Assembly: GCF_003382285.1 (NCBI RefSeq)
Contig: NZ_QTJR01000001.1
Span: forward strand, 434,001-498,000
Source: Lysobacter soli
Lineage (GTDB): Bacteria; Pseudomonadota; Gammaproteobacteria; Xanthomonadales; Xanthomonadaceae
Direction of reading: 5' to 3'
DNA: 64,000 bases
Part shown: positions 25,154-36,594 of the stretch, in pieces
Position numbering within the stretch: the first letter of the stretch is position 1
How the letters are laid out: each line of letters opens with the position of its first letter
Notes under the pieces: generated by a model
Databases searched by the model: none
What the model was told of the DNA's origin: nothing
What the model saw: the letters and a program-made list of their open reading frames with translations, nothing else
Translations under genes and position numbers: made by a program

Positions 25154-27730
25154 ATGAGCCAAGCCGAGCGGCCGCAGGAACACACGCCCCTGATGAAGCA
25201 GTTCTTCGCCGCGAAGGCGGAGCACCCGGACGTGCTGCTGTTCTTCCGCATGGGCGATTTCTACGAGCTGTTCTTCGATGACGCGCGCAAGGCCGCGCGG
25301 CTGCTGGACATCACGCTGACCCAGCGCGGCCAGTCGGCCGGCCAGCCGATCCCGATGGCCGGCGTGCCGCACCATTCGGCCGAGGGCTATCTCGCACGGC
25401 TGGTGGCGTTGGGCGAATCGGTGGCGATCTGCGAACAGATCGGCGACCCCGCGCTTGCCAAGGGCATCGTCGAACGCAAGGTGGTGCGCATCGTCACGCC
25501 GGGCACGGTGACCGACGAAGCGCTGCTCAACGAACGTCGCGACACGCTGCTGCTCGCCGTCGCGCGCGGCAAGAACGGTTATGGCATCGCGTGGGCGGAC
25601 CTGGCCGGCGGCCGCTTCCTCGTCAACGAAGTGGCGAACGAAGACGCGCTGGAGGCGGAAATCGCGCGCCTGGAACCGGCCGAAACGCTCATCGCCGACG
25701 AAGACGGCTGGCAGCCGTGGATCGCCGAACGCACCGGCGTGCGTCGCCGCGCGCCGTGGCTGTTCGATGCCGACAGCGGCCGTCGCCAGCTGCTGCGCTT
25801 CTTCAACCTGCACGACCTGTCGGGCTTCGGGCTCGAGGACAAGCCGCTGTCCACCGCCGCCGCGGCCGCGCTGCTGGGTTATGTCGAGGAAACGCAGAAG
25901 CAGCGGTTGCCGCACCTGACGTCGATCGCGGTGGAATCCGGCGACGGCGCCATCGCGATGAACGCCGCCACGCGTCGTCATCTTGAGCTCGACACGCGTG
26001 TCGACGGCGACACGCGTCACACGCTGCTCGGCATCCTGGATTCGACTATCACGCCGATGGGCGGCCGCCTGCTTCGCCGATGGCTGCATCGTCCGCTGCG
26101 CGATCGCAGCGTGCTGCGCCATCGCCAGCAGGCCGTCGCGACGCTGATCGAATCGCGCTGTGGCGATACGTTGCGCGAAAGCTTCCGCGCGCTCGGCGAC
26201 CTGGAACGCATCCTCTCGCGCATCGCACTGCGTAGCGCGCGTCCGCGCGATCTGTCGACGCTGCGCGATGGCCTCAACATGCTGCCCGACGTCCGCACGC
26301 TGCTCGCGCCGCTGGATTCCCCGTGCCTAGCCGAACTCGCCGCCGAACTGGGCGAACACGACGACCACGCGCACCTGCTCAAATCGGCGATCGTGCCGCA
26401 GCCGCCGGTGCTGGCGCGCGACGGTGGCATCTTCGCCGAAGGCTACGACGCGGAACTCGACGAGCTTCGTACGCTGTCGACCAACGCCGACCAGTTCCTC
26501 ATCGACCTGGAAGCACGCGAGAAGGCCGCCACGGGCATCGCGACGCTGAAGGTCGGCTACAACCGTGTCCACGGTTACTACATCGAGATCAGCAAGGGCC
26601 AGTCCGACAAGGCGCCGACGCATTACACGCGGCGCCAGACGCTGACCGGCGCCGAGCGTTACATCACCGAGGAACTGAAGCAGTTCGAGGACAAGGTGCT
26701 CTCCGCGCGCGAACGCTCGCTAGCGCGCGAACGCCTGCTGTACGAACAGCTGCTCGATGCACTGAACGAGCGCCTGCAGCCGCTCAAGCGCTGCGCCGCG
26801 GCACTGGCCGAACTGGACGTACTTGCCTGTTTCGCCGAACGCGCGCAGTCGCTGGACTGGTCGCAACCGCAGCTGGTCGACGAGCCGGGCATCCGCATCG
26901 AACGTGGGCGCCATCCGGTCGTCGAGGCCGTGCGCAACGATCCGTTCGAGCCCAACGACCTGATGCTCGACGAAAGCCGACGCATGCTGGTGATCACCGG
27001 TCCGAACATGGGCGGTAAATCCACCTACATGCGGCAGAACGCGCTGATCGTACTGCTCGCGCACATCGGCAGTTTCGTGCCCGCCTCGCGCGCGGTGATC
27101 GGCCCGATCGACCGCATCCTGACGCGCATTGGTGCAGGCGATGACCTCGCGCGCGGGCAATCGACCTTCATGGTCGAAATGAGCGAGACCAGCTACATCC
27201 TGCATCACGCGACCAGCCAGTCGCTCGTGCTGATGGACGAGATCGGCCGCGGAACGTCGACGTACGACGGCCTTGCGCTGGCCGATGCGTGCGCGCGTCA
27301 TCTCGCGCACCATAATCGCGCCTACACGCTGTTCGCCACGCACTACTTCGAACTCACGCGCCTGGCCGAACCGGGCAGCGGCATCGCGAACGTGCACCTG
27401 GATGCCGTCGAACACGGCGACCAGCTCGTCTTCATGCACGCGGTGAAGGACGGCCCGGCCGATCGCAGCTTCGGCCTGCAGGTCGCCGCGCTGGCCGGCC
27501 TGCCGAAGGCCGTCGTGCAGCAGGCGCGCGGTCGCCTTGCGGAACTGGAACAGCAGAGCCGCGATGCGCCCACGCCGTCGCTCGCGCCGGTGGCGTTGGA
27601 TGCACCGCAGCAATTCGGCCTGTTCGCGCCCTCCTCCGCGGCGCTGGACGCACTGGCTTCGATCGATCCGGACGACCTCACGCCGAAGCAGGCGCTGGAA
27701 GCGCTGTATCGCCTCAAGGCGCTGGGCTGA
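25154..27730 (+). CDS. mutS: DNA mismatch repair protein MutS
   Basis: 858 residues, normal length. Recognises mismatches and small loops, then recruits MutL. The mismatch-contacting Phe-x-Glu motif is in [12 protein letters not shown] near residue 37. The ATPase carries Walker [14 protein letters not shown], the [12 protein letters not shown] Walker B/signature segment and THYFELTRL. The short C-terminal tetramerisation region ([18 protein letters not shown]) is intact, so the gene appears functional. Transcribed alone, divergent from pncC. Confidence 0.98.
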   Translation: MSQAERPQEHTPLMKQFFAAKAEHPDVLLFFRMGDFYELFFDDARKAARLLDITLTQRGQSAGQPIPMAGVPHHSAEGYLARLVALGESVAICEQIGDPALAKGIVERKVVRIVTPGTVTDEALLNERRDTLLLAVARGKNGYGIAWADLAGGRFLVNEVANEDALEAEIARLEPAETLIADEDGWQPWIAERTGVRRRAPWLFDADSGRRQLLRFFNLHDLSGFGLEDKPLSTAAAAALLGYVEETQKQRLPHLTSIAVESGDGAIAMNAATRRHLELDTRVDGDTRHTLLGILDSTITPMGGRLLRRWLHRPLRDRSVLRHRQQAVATLIESRCGDTLRESFRALGDLERILSRIALRSARPRDLSTLRDGLNMLPDVRTLLAPLDSPCLAELAAELGEHDDHAHLLKSAIVPQPPVLARDGGIFAEGYDAELDELRTLSTNADQFLIDLEAREKAATGIATLKVGYNRVHGYYIEISKGQSDKAPTHYTRRQTLTGAERYITEELKQFEDKVLSARERSLARERLLYEQLLDALNERLQPLKRCAAALAELDVLACFAERAQSLDWSQPQLVDEPGIRIERGRHPVVEAVRNDPFEPNDLMLDESRRMLVITGPNMGGKSTYMRQNALIVLLAHIGSFVPASRAVIGPIDRILTRIGAGDDLARGQSTFMVEMSETSYILHHATSQSLVLMDEIGRGTSTYDGLALADACARHLAHHNRAYTLFATHYFELTRLAEPGSGIANVHLDAVEHGDQLVFMHAVKDGPADRSFGLQVAALAGLPKAVVQQARGRLAELEQQSRDAPTPSLAPVALDAPQQFGLFAPSSAALDALASIDPDDLTPKQALEALYRLKALG

Positions 27731-30254
<2,524 letters not shown>

Positions 30255-30275
30255 CACCCATCGCGATGGAGAGCA

Positions 30276-30309
30276 AAGCCCGGCGGAATTCCGCCGGGCT
30301 TTTTTTTTC
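30276..30309 (+). terminator. Rho-independent terminator of katG
   Basis: AAGCCCGGCGGAA and TTCCGCCGGGCTT form a perfect 13-bp stem followed by an unbroken T-run. Confidence 0.92.
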
Positions 30310-30377
30310 GTTTCACGCCATCACGACGACTGAACGTCGCGGCGCTAGCATCAACGCCCCCACATCGAGTCGTCGCC

Positions 30378-30995
30378 ATGAACACGCCGCTGACCAACGA
30401 CCTGCTCGGCCAACTGCAGGGACAACCGCTGGCCGACATCAGCAACCAGCTCGGGCTGTCGCCTTCGCAGACGGAGAACGCCGTGTCGGCGGCCTTGCCG
30501 CTGCTGCTCGGCGCACTTGGCCGCAACGCGAGCCAACCGCAGGGTGCCGAAGCGCTGTTCGGCGCGTTGCAGCGCGATCACGCCGGGCTCGATATCGGCA
30601 GCGTCCTGGGCTCGGTACTCGGCGGTGGTGGCCAGGGCGGTTCGATCCTCGGTCACGTGCTCGGCGGTCGCCAGCAGAACGCCGCGCAGGGACTGGGCGT
30701 CGCGACGGGCCTCGGCCAGGGCCAGGCGAGTTCGCTGCTGCAGATGCTCGCACCGCTGGTGATGGCCTACCTCGCCAAGCGCATGTTCGCCGGCAACGCG
30801 GGCGGCTCCGGTCTGGCTGCATCGCCGCAACAACTGGGCGACGTGCTCGGCCAGGAGCGCCAGTCGATCGCGCAGCAGGGCGGCGTCGGCGGTTCGCTGA
30901 TGGGCGCCGTGCTCGATCGCGATGGCGATGGCGATACGGACTTTTCCGATCTGATCGGACTGGCCGGATCGTTCCTCGGCGGCGGACGGCGCTGA
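30378..30995 (+). CDS. DUF937/YidB-like protein with a calcium-loop motif
   Basis: 205 residues, no signal peptide. The N-terminal half (LTNDLLGQLQGQPLADISNQ, TENAVSAALPLLLGALGRNA) fits the DUF937 family, whose function is unknown. The middle is very Gly-rich (SVLGSVLGGGGQGGSILG, repeated GLG/GQG). Near the C-terminus DRDGDGDTDFSDL has the Asp spacing of an EF-hand or dockerin calcium loop, followed by IGLAGSFLGGGRR. Proteins of this kind often carry that same loop. Monocistronic between the katG terminator and the convergent hslR. Confidence 0.8.
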   Translation: MNTPLTNDLLGQLQGQPLADISNQLGLSPSQTENAVSAALPLLLGALGRNASQPQGAEALFGALQRDHAGLDIGSVLGSVLGGGGQGGSILGHVLGGRQQNAAQGLGVATGLGQGQASSLLQMLAPLVMAYLAKRMFAGNAGGSGLAASPQQLGDVLGQERQSIAQQGGVGGSLMGAVLDRDGDGDTDFSDLIGLAGSFLGGGRR

Positions 30996-31022
30996 ACGTC
31001 GCGCCAAGAAACGCCTAGCGAC

Positions 31023-31433
31023 TTACATCGCGTCGATGTCACCCAACGCGCGGATGAGACGCCGCGCGCGTTTGTCCGGCTTGGTTTCCGGTGCACGGTA
31101 GCCGGTGCGCTCGGCGACGCGCAGCGCGCGCGCCGCTTCGCGCGCCTGGCGCGAGGCCTCGGTTTCCGCATACAGCGTCTGCGCGACACTCGCCGGCCCG
31201 CGCGTGTCGCTCAGGCCGCGCACGTCGACTTCGAAGATTTCCTCGCCGCGCACGATGCGCAGCGCATCGTTCACGCGCACGGCGCGCGACGGCTTGGCGC
31301 GCTGGCCGCCGATCTCGATCTTGCCGGTGTCGATCGCGTGCTTGGCCAGCGATCGCGTCTTGAAGAAGCGTGCCGCCCACAACCACAGGTCCAGGCGAAC
31401 GGAAGGCACGGAGGCATCGGGTACGTCGTTCAC
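31023..31433 (-). CDS. hslR: Heat shock protein 15 (Hsp15, S4-domain RNA binding)
   Basis: 136 residues from the chosen GTG. Binds free 50S subunits carrying a nascent chain and helps recycle stalled ribosomes. The S4 domain is clear: SVRLDLWLWAARFFKTRSLA, IDTGKIEIGGQRAKPSRAVR, NDALRIVRGEEIFEVDV. A basic C-terminal region (RTGYRAPETKPDKRARRLI) follows. The frame stays open to a TTG at 31481; the GTG gives the normal family length, but neither has a convincing ribosome binding site. Divergent from the MATE gene. Confidence 0.92.
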   Translation of the reverse strand: MNDVPDASVPSVRLDLWLWAARFFKTRSLAKHAIDTGKIEIGGQRAKPSRAVRVNDALRIVRGEEIFEVDVRGLSDTRGPASVAQTLYAETEASRQAREAARALRVAERTGYRAPETKPDKRARRLIRALGDIDAM

Positions 31434-31589
31434 AGCTCGGTCCGGTGAATGCCCGGCAAAGGTGTCCCGGGCTGTAAGCAATTATCGCAGGGTCGGTGTC
31501 ATCGCCGCGCGTGTCGTCGGACATGGCGCGCCGTTCTCATCGACGGTGCTACCGTGCCGCCTCTTCACGTCGCGGAAGCCCACCCTCGC

Positions 31590-33056
31590 ATGGCGCCCAC
31601 CTCGCACAACCTCACCGAAGGCCCCATCGGCCGCAACCTGTTCGCCTTCGCCCTGCCGATCCTCGCCGGCAACATCGCCCAGTCGCTGAACGGCTCGGTG
31701 AACGCGGTCTGGGTCGGCCGCTTTCTCGGCGAGGAAGCGCTGACGGCGACGGCGAACGCCAACAACATCATGTTCTTCCTGATCGGTTCGGTGTTCGGCA
31801 TCGGCATGGCGGCGACGATCCTGATCGCGCAGGCGATGGGCGCGCGCGACCTGACGCAGGCGCGGCGCGTGATGGGTACCAGCGCGACGTTCTTCATCGG
31901 CCTGTCGATCGTCATCGCGGCGGGCGGCCAATGGTTTTCGCGGCACCTGCTCGCGGCGATGGGAACGCCCGAAGCCTCGCTGCACCTGGCCGAGGACTAC
32001 CTGCGCGTGATCTTCCTCGCGATGCCGGCGCTGTACGCGTTCGCGTTCCTGTCGGCCGCCTTGCGCGGTGCGGGCGATGCGCGCACGCCGTTCCGCTTCC
32101 TGCTGGTCGCGGTACTGCTCGACATCGTGCTCAATCCGGTGCTGATCTTCGGCATGGGGCCGTTCCCGAAACTCGGCATCGCCGGCTCGGCGTGGGCGAC
32201 GCTCGTCGCGCAGACCACCACGCTCATCGCCCTGCTCTTCTACCTGCGCCACAAGCGCCACGTGCTGTGGCTCGGCCGCCAGGACGCGCGCTACTTCCTC
32301 ATCGACCGTACGATCCTGCGATCGCTCATCGTCAAGGGCGTGCCGATGGGCCTGCAGATGGTGCTGATCTCGCTGGCGATGATCGCCATGATGACGATGG
32401 TCAACCAGCACGGCACGCAGACCACCGCCGCGTATGGCGCCGCGTTGCAGCTTTGGACCTACGTGCAGATGCCGGCGATGGCGGTAGGGGCGGCGTGCTC
32501 GTCGATGGCGGCGCAGAACGTCGGCGCGCACCGCTGGGATCGCGTATCGGCGACCGCGCGCGCGGGCGTGCTGATGAACTTCCTGATGACCGGCGCCCTG
32601 ATCGTGCCGCTGATCGTGTTCGATCGCTGGACGCTGTCGCTGTTCCTGCCCGACGGCAGCGACGCGCTCGAGGTCGCGCGCCATCTCAACCACATCGCGG
32701 TGTGGTCGTTCCTCTTCTTCGGCGTGACGTTCGTGGTGTCGGGCGTCGTGCGTTCGACCGGCGCGGTCGTACCGCCACTGATCATCCTGGTGATCGCGCT
32801 GTGGGGCATCCGCGTGCCGTTCGCCGATTTCATGCAGCCGCGCATCGGCGTGGATGCGATCTGGTGGAGCTTCCCGATCAGCGCCCTGTGCTCGATGGTG
32901 ATGGCGCTCGCGTACTACCGCTTCGGCGGGTGGCGTAAGGCGCGGATGCTGGTGCCGGATCGCCACGAGGTCGCGTCGCCGGCAGAAGTTCCGGCAACGC
33001 CGCCCTCGCCCGTCGCCGATCCGAGTGCGGAACCGGACGACGCGCTGGCGCGTTGA
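31590..33056 (+). CDS. MATE family multidrug efflux transporter
   Basis: 488 residues with about 12 membrane helices in two homologous halves. MATE transporters export cationic drugs and metabolites using sodium or proton gradients. Typical segments are PILAGNIAQSLNGSVNAVWV in the first helix, FLSAALRGAGDARTPF, and GAACSSMAAQNVGAHRWDR in the second half. The ATG before APTSHNLTEGPIGRN is chosen because upstream in-frame sequence is unlike the family. The C-terminal 35 residues are a hydrophilic Pro/Glu/Asp tail. The substrate cannot be told from sequence. Confidence 0.93.
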   Translation: MAPTSHNLTEGPIGRNLFAFALPILAGNIAQSLNGSVNAVWVGRFLGEEALTATANANNIMFFLIGSVFGIGMAATILIAQAMGARDLTQARRVMGTSATFFIGLSIVIAAGGQWFSRHLLAAMGTPEASLHLAEDYLRVIFLAMPALYAFAFLSAALRGAGDARTPFRFLLVAVLLDIVLNPVLIFGMGPFPKLGIAGSAWATLVAQTTTLIALLFYLRHKRHVLWLGRQDARYFLIDRTILRSLIVKGVPMGLQMVLISLAMIAMMTMVNQHGTQTTAAYGAALQLWTYVQMPAMAVGAACSSMAAQNVGAHRWDRVSATARAGVLMNFLMTGALIVPLIVFDRWTLSLFLPDGSDALEVARHLNHIAVWSFLFFGVTFVVSGVVRSTGAVVPPLIILVIALWGIRVPFADFMQPRIGVDAIWWSFPISALCSMVMALAYYRFGGWRKARMLVPDRHEVASPAEVPATPPSPVADPSAEPDDALAR

Positions 33057-33060
33057 GTCG

Positions 33061-34089
33061 TCAGATCGACACGCCGACTTCGGCCAGACGCTGGCGAAGT
33101 CGCGCGAGGTGGCTGCCGGGCCAGTAGATCTGCCCGCAGTCGCCGCATCGGCTGAGCGTGGCGCCGTGGCCGGAGAGCACGTTCGCTGGCACGTCGTTGC
33201 GCCCTTGTTTTTCGGGCTTCGGAGGCGTGGGATCGCGAATATCCGGCGGTGAAACCGGATCGCCCGTCGGCGGCGCGCGTCCGGGATCGCGGCGCTCCGG
33301 TTCGCCCGGATCGGGATCGCGGCGCTCGGGTTCACCCGGCGGCGGCTCGCGTTCGTCGGGATGGTCGCGATCGGGATCGTCTGGCGGCTGAGCCATCGAC
33401 ATCATGTCCAGCGCTTCAACCGTCCCGTTGCAGCGCGCGCAACGCGTGAACGGCGCGATGCGTGAGTCGAGCTGGAAACGATCCAGCACTTCGCGCAACT
33501 GGCGACGCGGGTCGGTCGCGTGCAGGAATGCACCGTGCGTGACGGCCGAACGTTTGAGCAGCCCGGTATCGCGGCTGAGCAGGATGCGATGCTGCGCGCG
33601 CGAAATGCGCTCGAGTTCGTCGTCCTCGTAATCGTTGCGATACAGCGCATCGAAGCCGAGCAGCCGCAGGTACGACGCCAGGCGCCCCAGGTGCACGTCG
33701 AGCACAAAACGCGGCTCGCGCAGCGGCGCGGGACGCAGGCGGTTGGCTTCGCCCAGCTCGAAGCGTTCGAACATCGGATACACCGCGACGCGTTCGCCGC
33801 CAGTGAGGCGATGCGAGAACGGCACGGGCTCGCCGTCGACCAGAATCAGGTCGACCTCGGTGTGCGGCACGCCGAGCGATTCGATGCGGTCCTTCACCGA
33901 GGGCGTGCCGTCGAAGGCGTGCAGGAAACTGCGCTTGCGCCGCGCGGGCGCGAGGAAATCGCCGAGTTCCTCGTAGAAGCGGAACTCGCACGTCGATTGC
34001 GGACTGCGGTGAAGCAGGCTGGCCACGTCGGAATCCGTCGCGCGATCACGCGATCGCATCGCGAACGCTACGCCGACGCGCGTGGGCAT
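33061..34089 (-). CDS. Mut7-C RNase-domain protein with ubiquitin-like N-terminus and expanded zinc ribbon
   Basis: 342 residues from the chosen ATG. The N-terminal part (CEFRFYEELGDFL to YPMFERFEL, about 35-125) matches the ubiquitin-like domain found before Mut7-C. The Mut7-C domain, a PIN-type predicted RNase, follows with RFVLDVHLGRLASYLRLLG and AQHRILLSRDTGLLKR. The zinc ribbon that ends this family is split: the first pair is in FTRCARCNGTVEAL and the second in LSRCGDCGQIYWPGSH. About 80 residues of Pro/Asp/Glu/Arg low-complexity sequence with a tandem repeat lie between them. The start is uncertain (ATG 34089 or 34059). Convergent with the MATE gene, five bases between stops. Confidence 0.85.
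   Translation of the reverse strand: MPTRVGVAFAMRSRDRATDSDVASLLHRSPQSTCEFRFYEELGDFLAPARRKRSFLHAFDGTPSVKDRIESLGVPHTEVDLILVDGEPVPFSHRLTGGERVAVYPMFERFELGEANRLRPAPLREPRFVLDVHLGRLASYLRLLGFDALYRNDYEDDELERISRAQHRILLSRDTGLLKRSAVTHGAFLHATDPRRQLREVLDRFQLDSRIAPFTRCARCNGTVEALDMMSMAQPPDDPDRDHPDEREPPPGEPERRDPDPGEPERRDPGRAPPTGDPVSPPDIRDPTPPKPEKQGRNDVPANVLSGHGATLSRCGDCGQIYWPGSHLARLRQRLAEVGVSI
33284..33339 (-). repeat. 30-bp tandem repeat inside the Mut7-C gene
   Basis: Two near-identical 30-base units starting GGATCGCGGCGCTC (33284 and 33314) encode the 10-residue repeats GEPERRDPDP and GEPERRDPGR. They are in frame and extend the linker between the two halves of the zinc ribbon. Confidence 0.85.
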
Positions 34090-34192
34090 CGCGGGAAGAA
34101 GCGTTGCGCCCGGTTTCGAAGGCCGGAAACGACAACGGCCGCCCGGAGGCGGCCGTTGGATCGACGCGGGCGCTGGGCCCGTCGCGCGAGGA

Positions 34193-34588
34193 TTACTCGG
34201 CGGACTTGGCGTCGGTCTTGGCGTAGGCGGCCAGGTCTTCCTTGATGCGCGCCTTCTTGCCCTGCAGACCACGCAGGTAGTACAGCTTGCCCGCGCGCAC
34301 CTTGCCGCGACGCTTCACGTCGACCGAGGCGATGGTGGCGCTGTGGGTCTGGAACACGCGTTCGACGCCGTAGCCGTGCGAGATCTTGCGCACGGTGAAC
34401 GACGAGTTCAGGCCGGCGTTCTTGATGCCGATGACCACGCCTTCATAGGCCTGGACGCGCTCACGGTTGCCTTCCTTGACCTTCACGTTGACGACGACGG
34501 TGTCGCCCTGGCTGAAGGAAGGAAGCTGGCGCTGGATCTGCTCGGCTTCGAAGGTCTGGAGGAGCGTGTGGATGGAGGGCTTGTTCAT
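34193..34588 (-). CDS. rplS: 50S ribosomal protein L19
   Basis: 131 residues. Lies at the 30S-50S interface. Standard L19 sequence from [17 protein letters not shown] through [19 protein letters not shown] and [20 protein letters not shown] to a short Ala/Lys C-terminal tail. The ATG is preferred over an upstream open extension that is not homologous. Last gene of rpsP-rimM-trmD-rplS, but a 115-base gap after trmD contains a good -10, so it may also have its own promoter. Confidence 0.99.
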   Translation of the reverse strand: MNKPSIHTLLQTFEAEQIQRQLPSFSQGDTVVVNVKVKEGNRERVQAYEGVVIGIKNAGLNSSFTVRKISHGYGVERVFQTHSATIASVDVKRRGKVRAGKLYYLRGLQGKKARIKEDLAAYAKTDAKSAE

Positions 34589-34669
34589 GGCTTTGGCCTG
34601 TTGGAGTCGTTGTAGCGCGAGTGCACGTGGACCCGCGTCTGGCATGGGTGGAGCGAATGGAAGCCGCGG

Positions 34670-34675
34670 ATTATA
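34670..34675 (-). promoter_or_regulatory. Consensus -10 element upstream of rplS
   Basis: TATAAT on the minus strand, 82 bases before the rplS start, without a clear -35. It sits in the loop of an AAGCCGC/GCGGCTT inverted repeat (34661-34681). Confidence 0.4.
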
Positions 34676-34703
34676 GCGGCTTTTTTTCTTGCGTGGCTAG
34701 GGC

Positions 34704-35498
34704 TTACGGCGTCCCGGGGCCGTCCTGGGCGGGGTCCTGGGGCGCCTGCCCGGACCCTTCGGCCTCCAGCGCGGCCCGGTAGGCGGCCAGGAGCTTGCGG
34801 TCGGCCTTCGACAGCGCCGCCTCGTCCAGCAGGTCCGGCCGGCGCTGCCAGGTCCGGCCCAGCGACTGCATCCGGCGCCACTTGGCGATCTCGGCGTGGT
34901 TGCCCGACATCAGCACCTCGGGAACCGTGCCGAATTCATGTTCGACCGGCCGCGTGTAGTGCGGGCAGTCCAGCAGTCCGTCCTCGAAGCTGTCCTGCAC
35001 AGCGGACTCGGCATCGCCCAGCACGCCCTCGCGCAGCCGGGCGACCGCGTCCACGATCACCGCCGCGGCCAGTTCGCCACCGGACAGCACGTAGTCGCCG
35101 ATGGAGATTTCCTCGTCCACCTCGGCCCGGATCAGCCGCTCGTCGATGCCTTCGTAGCGTCCGCACAGCAGGATGAGGCGCTCGCGGCCGGCGAGTTCAC
35201 GCACCTTGGCCTGCGTCAGCGGCGCGCCTTGCGGGCTCATGTAGACCACCTTCGCCGGCGCCGGGTCGGCTTCGCGCGCGGCGCGCAGGCTCGCGCGGAG
35301 CGGATCGACCAGCATCAACATGCCGGGACCGCCGCCGAAGGGGCGATCGTCGACGCGGCGGTAATTACCCTCGGCGTAATCGCGTGGATTGAAGCCGTGC
35401 ACCGACAGCAGCCCGCGCTCGACCGCTCGCCCGACCACGCCGAACGCCGCGCATTGCGCGACGAAATCCGGAAACAGGCTGACGATGTCGATGCGCAT
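34704..35498 (-). CDS. trmD: tRNA (guanine-N1)-methyltransferase TrmD
   Basis: 264 residues. Methylates G37 of tRNAs reading CNN and other codons using S-adenosylmethionine, preventing frameshifts. SPOUT fold with the deep trefoil knot at [16 protein letters not shown] and [17 protein letters not shown]. The N-terminus [13 protein letters not shown] and [16 protein letters not shown] are diagnostic, as is [16 protein letters not shown]. The C-terminal 20 residues are a Gly/Pro/Asp-rich extension beyond the E. coli length. Starts eight bases after the rimM stop. Confidence 0.98.
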   Translation of the reverse strand: MRIDIVSLFPDFVAQCAAFGVVGRAVERGLLSVHGFNPRDYAEGNYRRVDDRPFGGGPGMLMLVDPLRASLRAAREADPAPAKVVYMSPQGAPLTQAKVRELAGRERLILLCGRYEGIDERLIRAEVDEEISIGDYVLSGGELAAAVIVDAVARLREGVLGDAESAVQDSFEDGLLDCPHYTRPVEHEFGTVPEVLMSGNHAEIAKWRRMQSLGRTWQRRPDLLDEAALSKADRKLLAAYRAALEAEGSGQAPQDPAQDGPGTP

Positions 35499-35506
35499 GG
35501 CGGCTT

Positions 35507-36046
35507 TCAGAAGTCCGGATCCCAGTCCACCGTCACCACGCCGGCGTCGAAATCCACCGACGTGACGTACTGCGGCTGGACGAAGGGAATCATGCGTTCG
35601 CGCTCGTCGTCGCGCGCGACTAGCACGTCGTTGGCACCCGTGGAAAACAGGTGCGAGACGGTGCCGAGCGCGACGCCTTCGATCGTGACCACGCGCAGGC
35701 CTTCCAGGTCGACCCAGTAGTACTCGCCCTCGCTCGGCGGCGGGAGCGCCGACCGCGGCACGTAGATCTCGGTGCCGCGCATCGCCTCGATGGCGTCGCG
35801 ATCGGTGATGTGCGGGAAGCTGGCGACGGTGAACTTGCCGCTCAGCTTGCCGCGCACGCCACGCACTTCGGTCTCGTTGCCCTGCGCGTCGCGCAGGATC
35901 CAGGGCTGGTAGCGGAAGATCGCGTCACGCGGTTCCGTCCAGGATTCGAGTTTTGCTTCGCCCCTGATGCCAAAAGCGCCGGAAATCCTGCCTAACAGGA
36001 TCCGGCGCTCTTGGGATCCGGTGCGCTCCGAGGAGGCGCCCGTCAT
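35507..36046 (-). CDS. rimM: Ribosome maturation factor RimM
   Basis: 179 residues. Binds S19 and helps assemble the 30S head. The N-terminal barrel begins [20 protein letters not shown]. The C-terminal PRC barrel carries the family signature [15 protein letters not shown] and ends [18 protein letters not shown]. It lies between rpsP and trmD with 35-base and 8-base gaps in the standard operon. Confidence 0.97.
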   Translation of the reverse strand: MTGASSERTGSQERRILLGRISGAFGIRGEAKLESWTEPRDAIFRYQPWILRDAQGNETEVRGVRGKLSGKFTVASFPHITDRDAIEAMRGTEIYVPRSALPPPSEGEYYWVDLEGLRVVTIEGVALGTVSHLFSTGANDVLVARDDERERMIPFVQPQYVTSVDFDAGVVTVDWDPDF

Positions 36047-36081
36047 ATCGATCTGGCCGCGCGCGGGGCGCGGCCCGCGGA

Positions 36082-36339
36082 TCAGGCGGCGGTCGCGGCC
36101 TTGGCCGCTTCCTTGTACAGCACGGCGACCTTGTCGGTCAGCTGCGCGCCGTTCTTGATCCAGTGCTGCACGCGCTCGACGTTGAGCTCCACGCGCTTCT
36201 CGGCGCCCTGGGCGACCGGGTTGTAGAAGCCCACGCGCTCGATGTTGCGGCCGTCACGGGCGTTGCGGCTGTCGGTGACGATGACGTGGTAGAAGGGACG
36301 CTTCTTGGCGCCGCCGCGAGCGAGACGAATCTTGACCAT
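36082..36339 (-). CDS. rpsP: 30S ribosomal protein S16
   Basis: 85 residues, normal length. [20 protein letters not shown] and [17 protein letters not shown] are typical of S16. First gene of the rpsP-rimM-trmD-rplS operon. An open extension upstream to 36393 is not homologous. Confidence 0.99.
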   Translation of the reverse strand: MVKIRLARGGAKKRPFYHVIVTDSRNARDGRNIERVGFYNPVAQGAEKRVELNVERVQHWIKNGAQLTDKVAVLYKEAAKAATAA

Positions 36340-36392
36340 GGTTCGGTAGTTCCTGTGTTGCCCAGCTGCCGGAATGGCAGGGTAAGCCCGCA

Positions 36393-36398
36393 AGTATA
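36393..36398 (-). promoter_or_regulatory. -10 element of the rpsP operon promoter
   Basis: TATACT on the minus strand, 54 bases before the rpsP start; no strong -35. The same hexamer precedes ffh and ribF. Confidence 0.45.
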
Positions 36399-36476
36399 AG
36401 GCATTGATCGGGATGGGGAAACCCCGGCGCGACGGGGTCGCCCTAGGGGAATGGACCCCCGAGCGGCCTTCCCCCA

Positions 36477-36594
36477 GCCCCCTTGTTAGGGGGCCATTCG
36501 CGCCAAGGGCGCGAATGGGGGTAGGAAGCGCGCCGCGGGGCCCAAGGTTTGCGCAGCAAACTTTGGGGGAGTTTCCGGCGAAGCCGGAAACTCA
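36477..36594. repeat. Array of four palindromes between ffh and rpsP
   Basis: In order: GCCCCCTTGTTAGGGGGC (36477-36494); CCATTCGCGCC-AAG-GGCGCGAATGG (36494-36518); CCCAAGGTTTGC-GCA-GCAAACTTTGGG (about 36540-36568); GAGTTTCCGGC-GAA-GCCGGAAACTC (36570-36594), whose last bases include the ffh stop. The array probably terminates or protects the ffh transcript and isolates the rpsP operon. Confidence 0.8.

Noticed and set aside
34661-34686. AAGCCGC/GCGGCTT stem with T-run as terminator of the trmD-rplS transcript
   Set aside because: The T-run follows the stem only on the plus strand, opposite to the operon; on the minus strand the loop holds a TATAAT instead.
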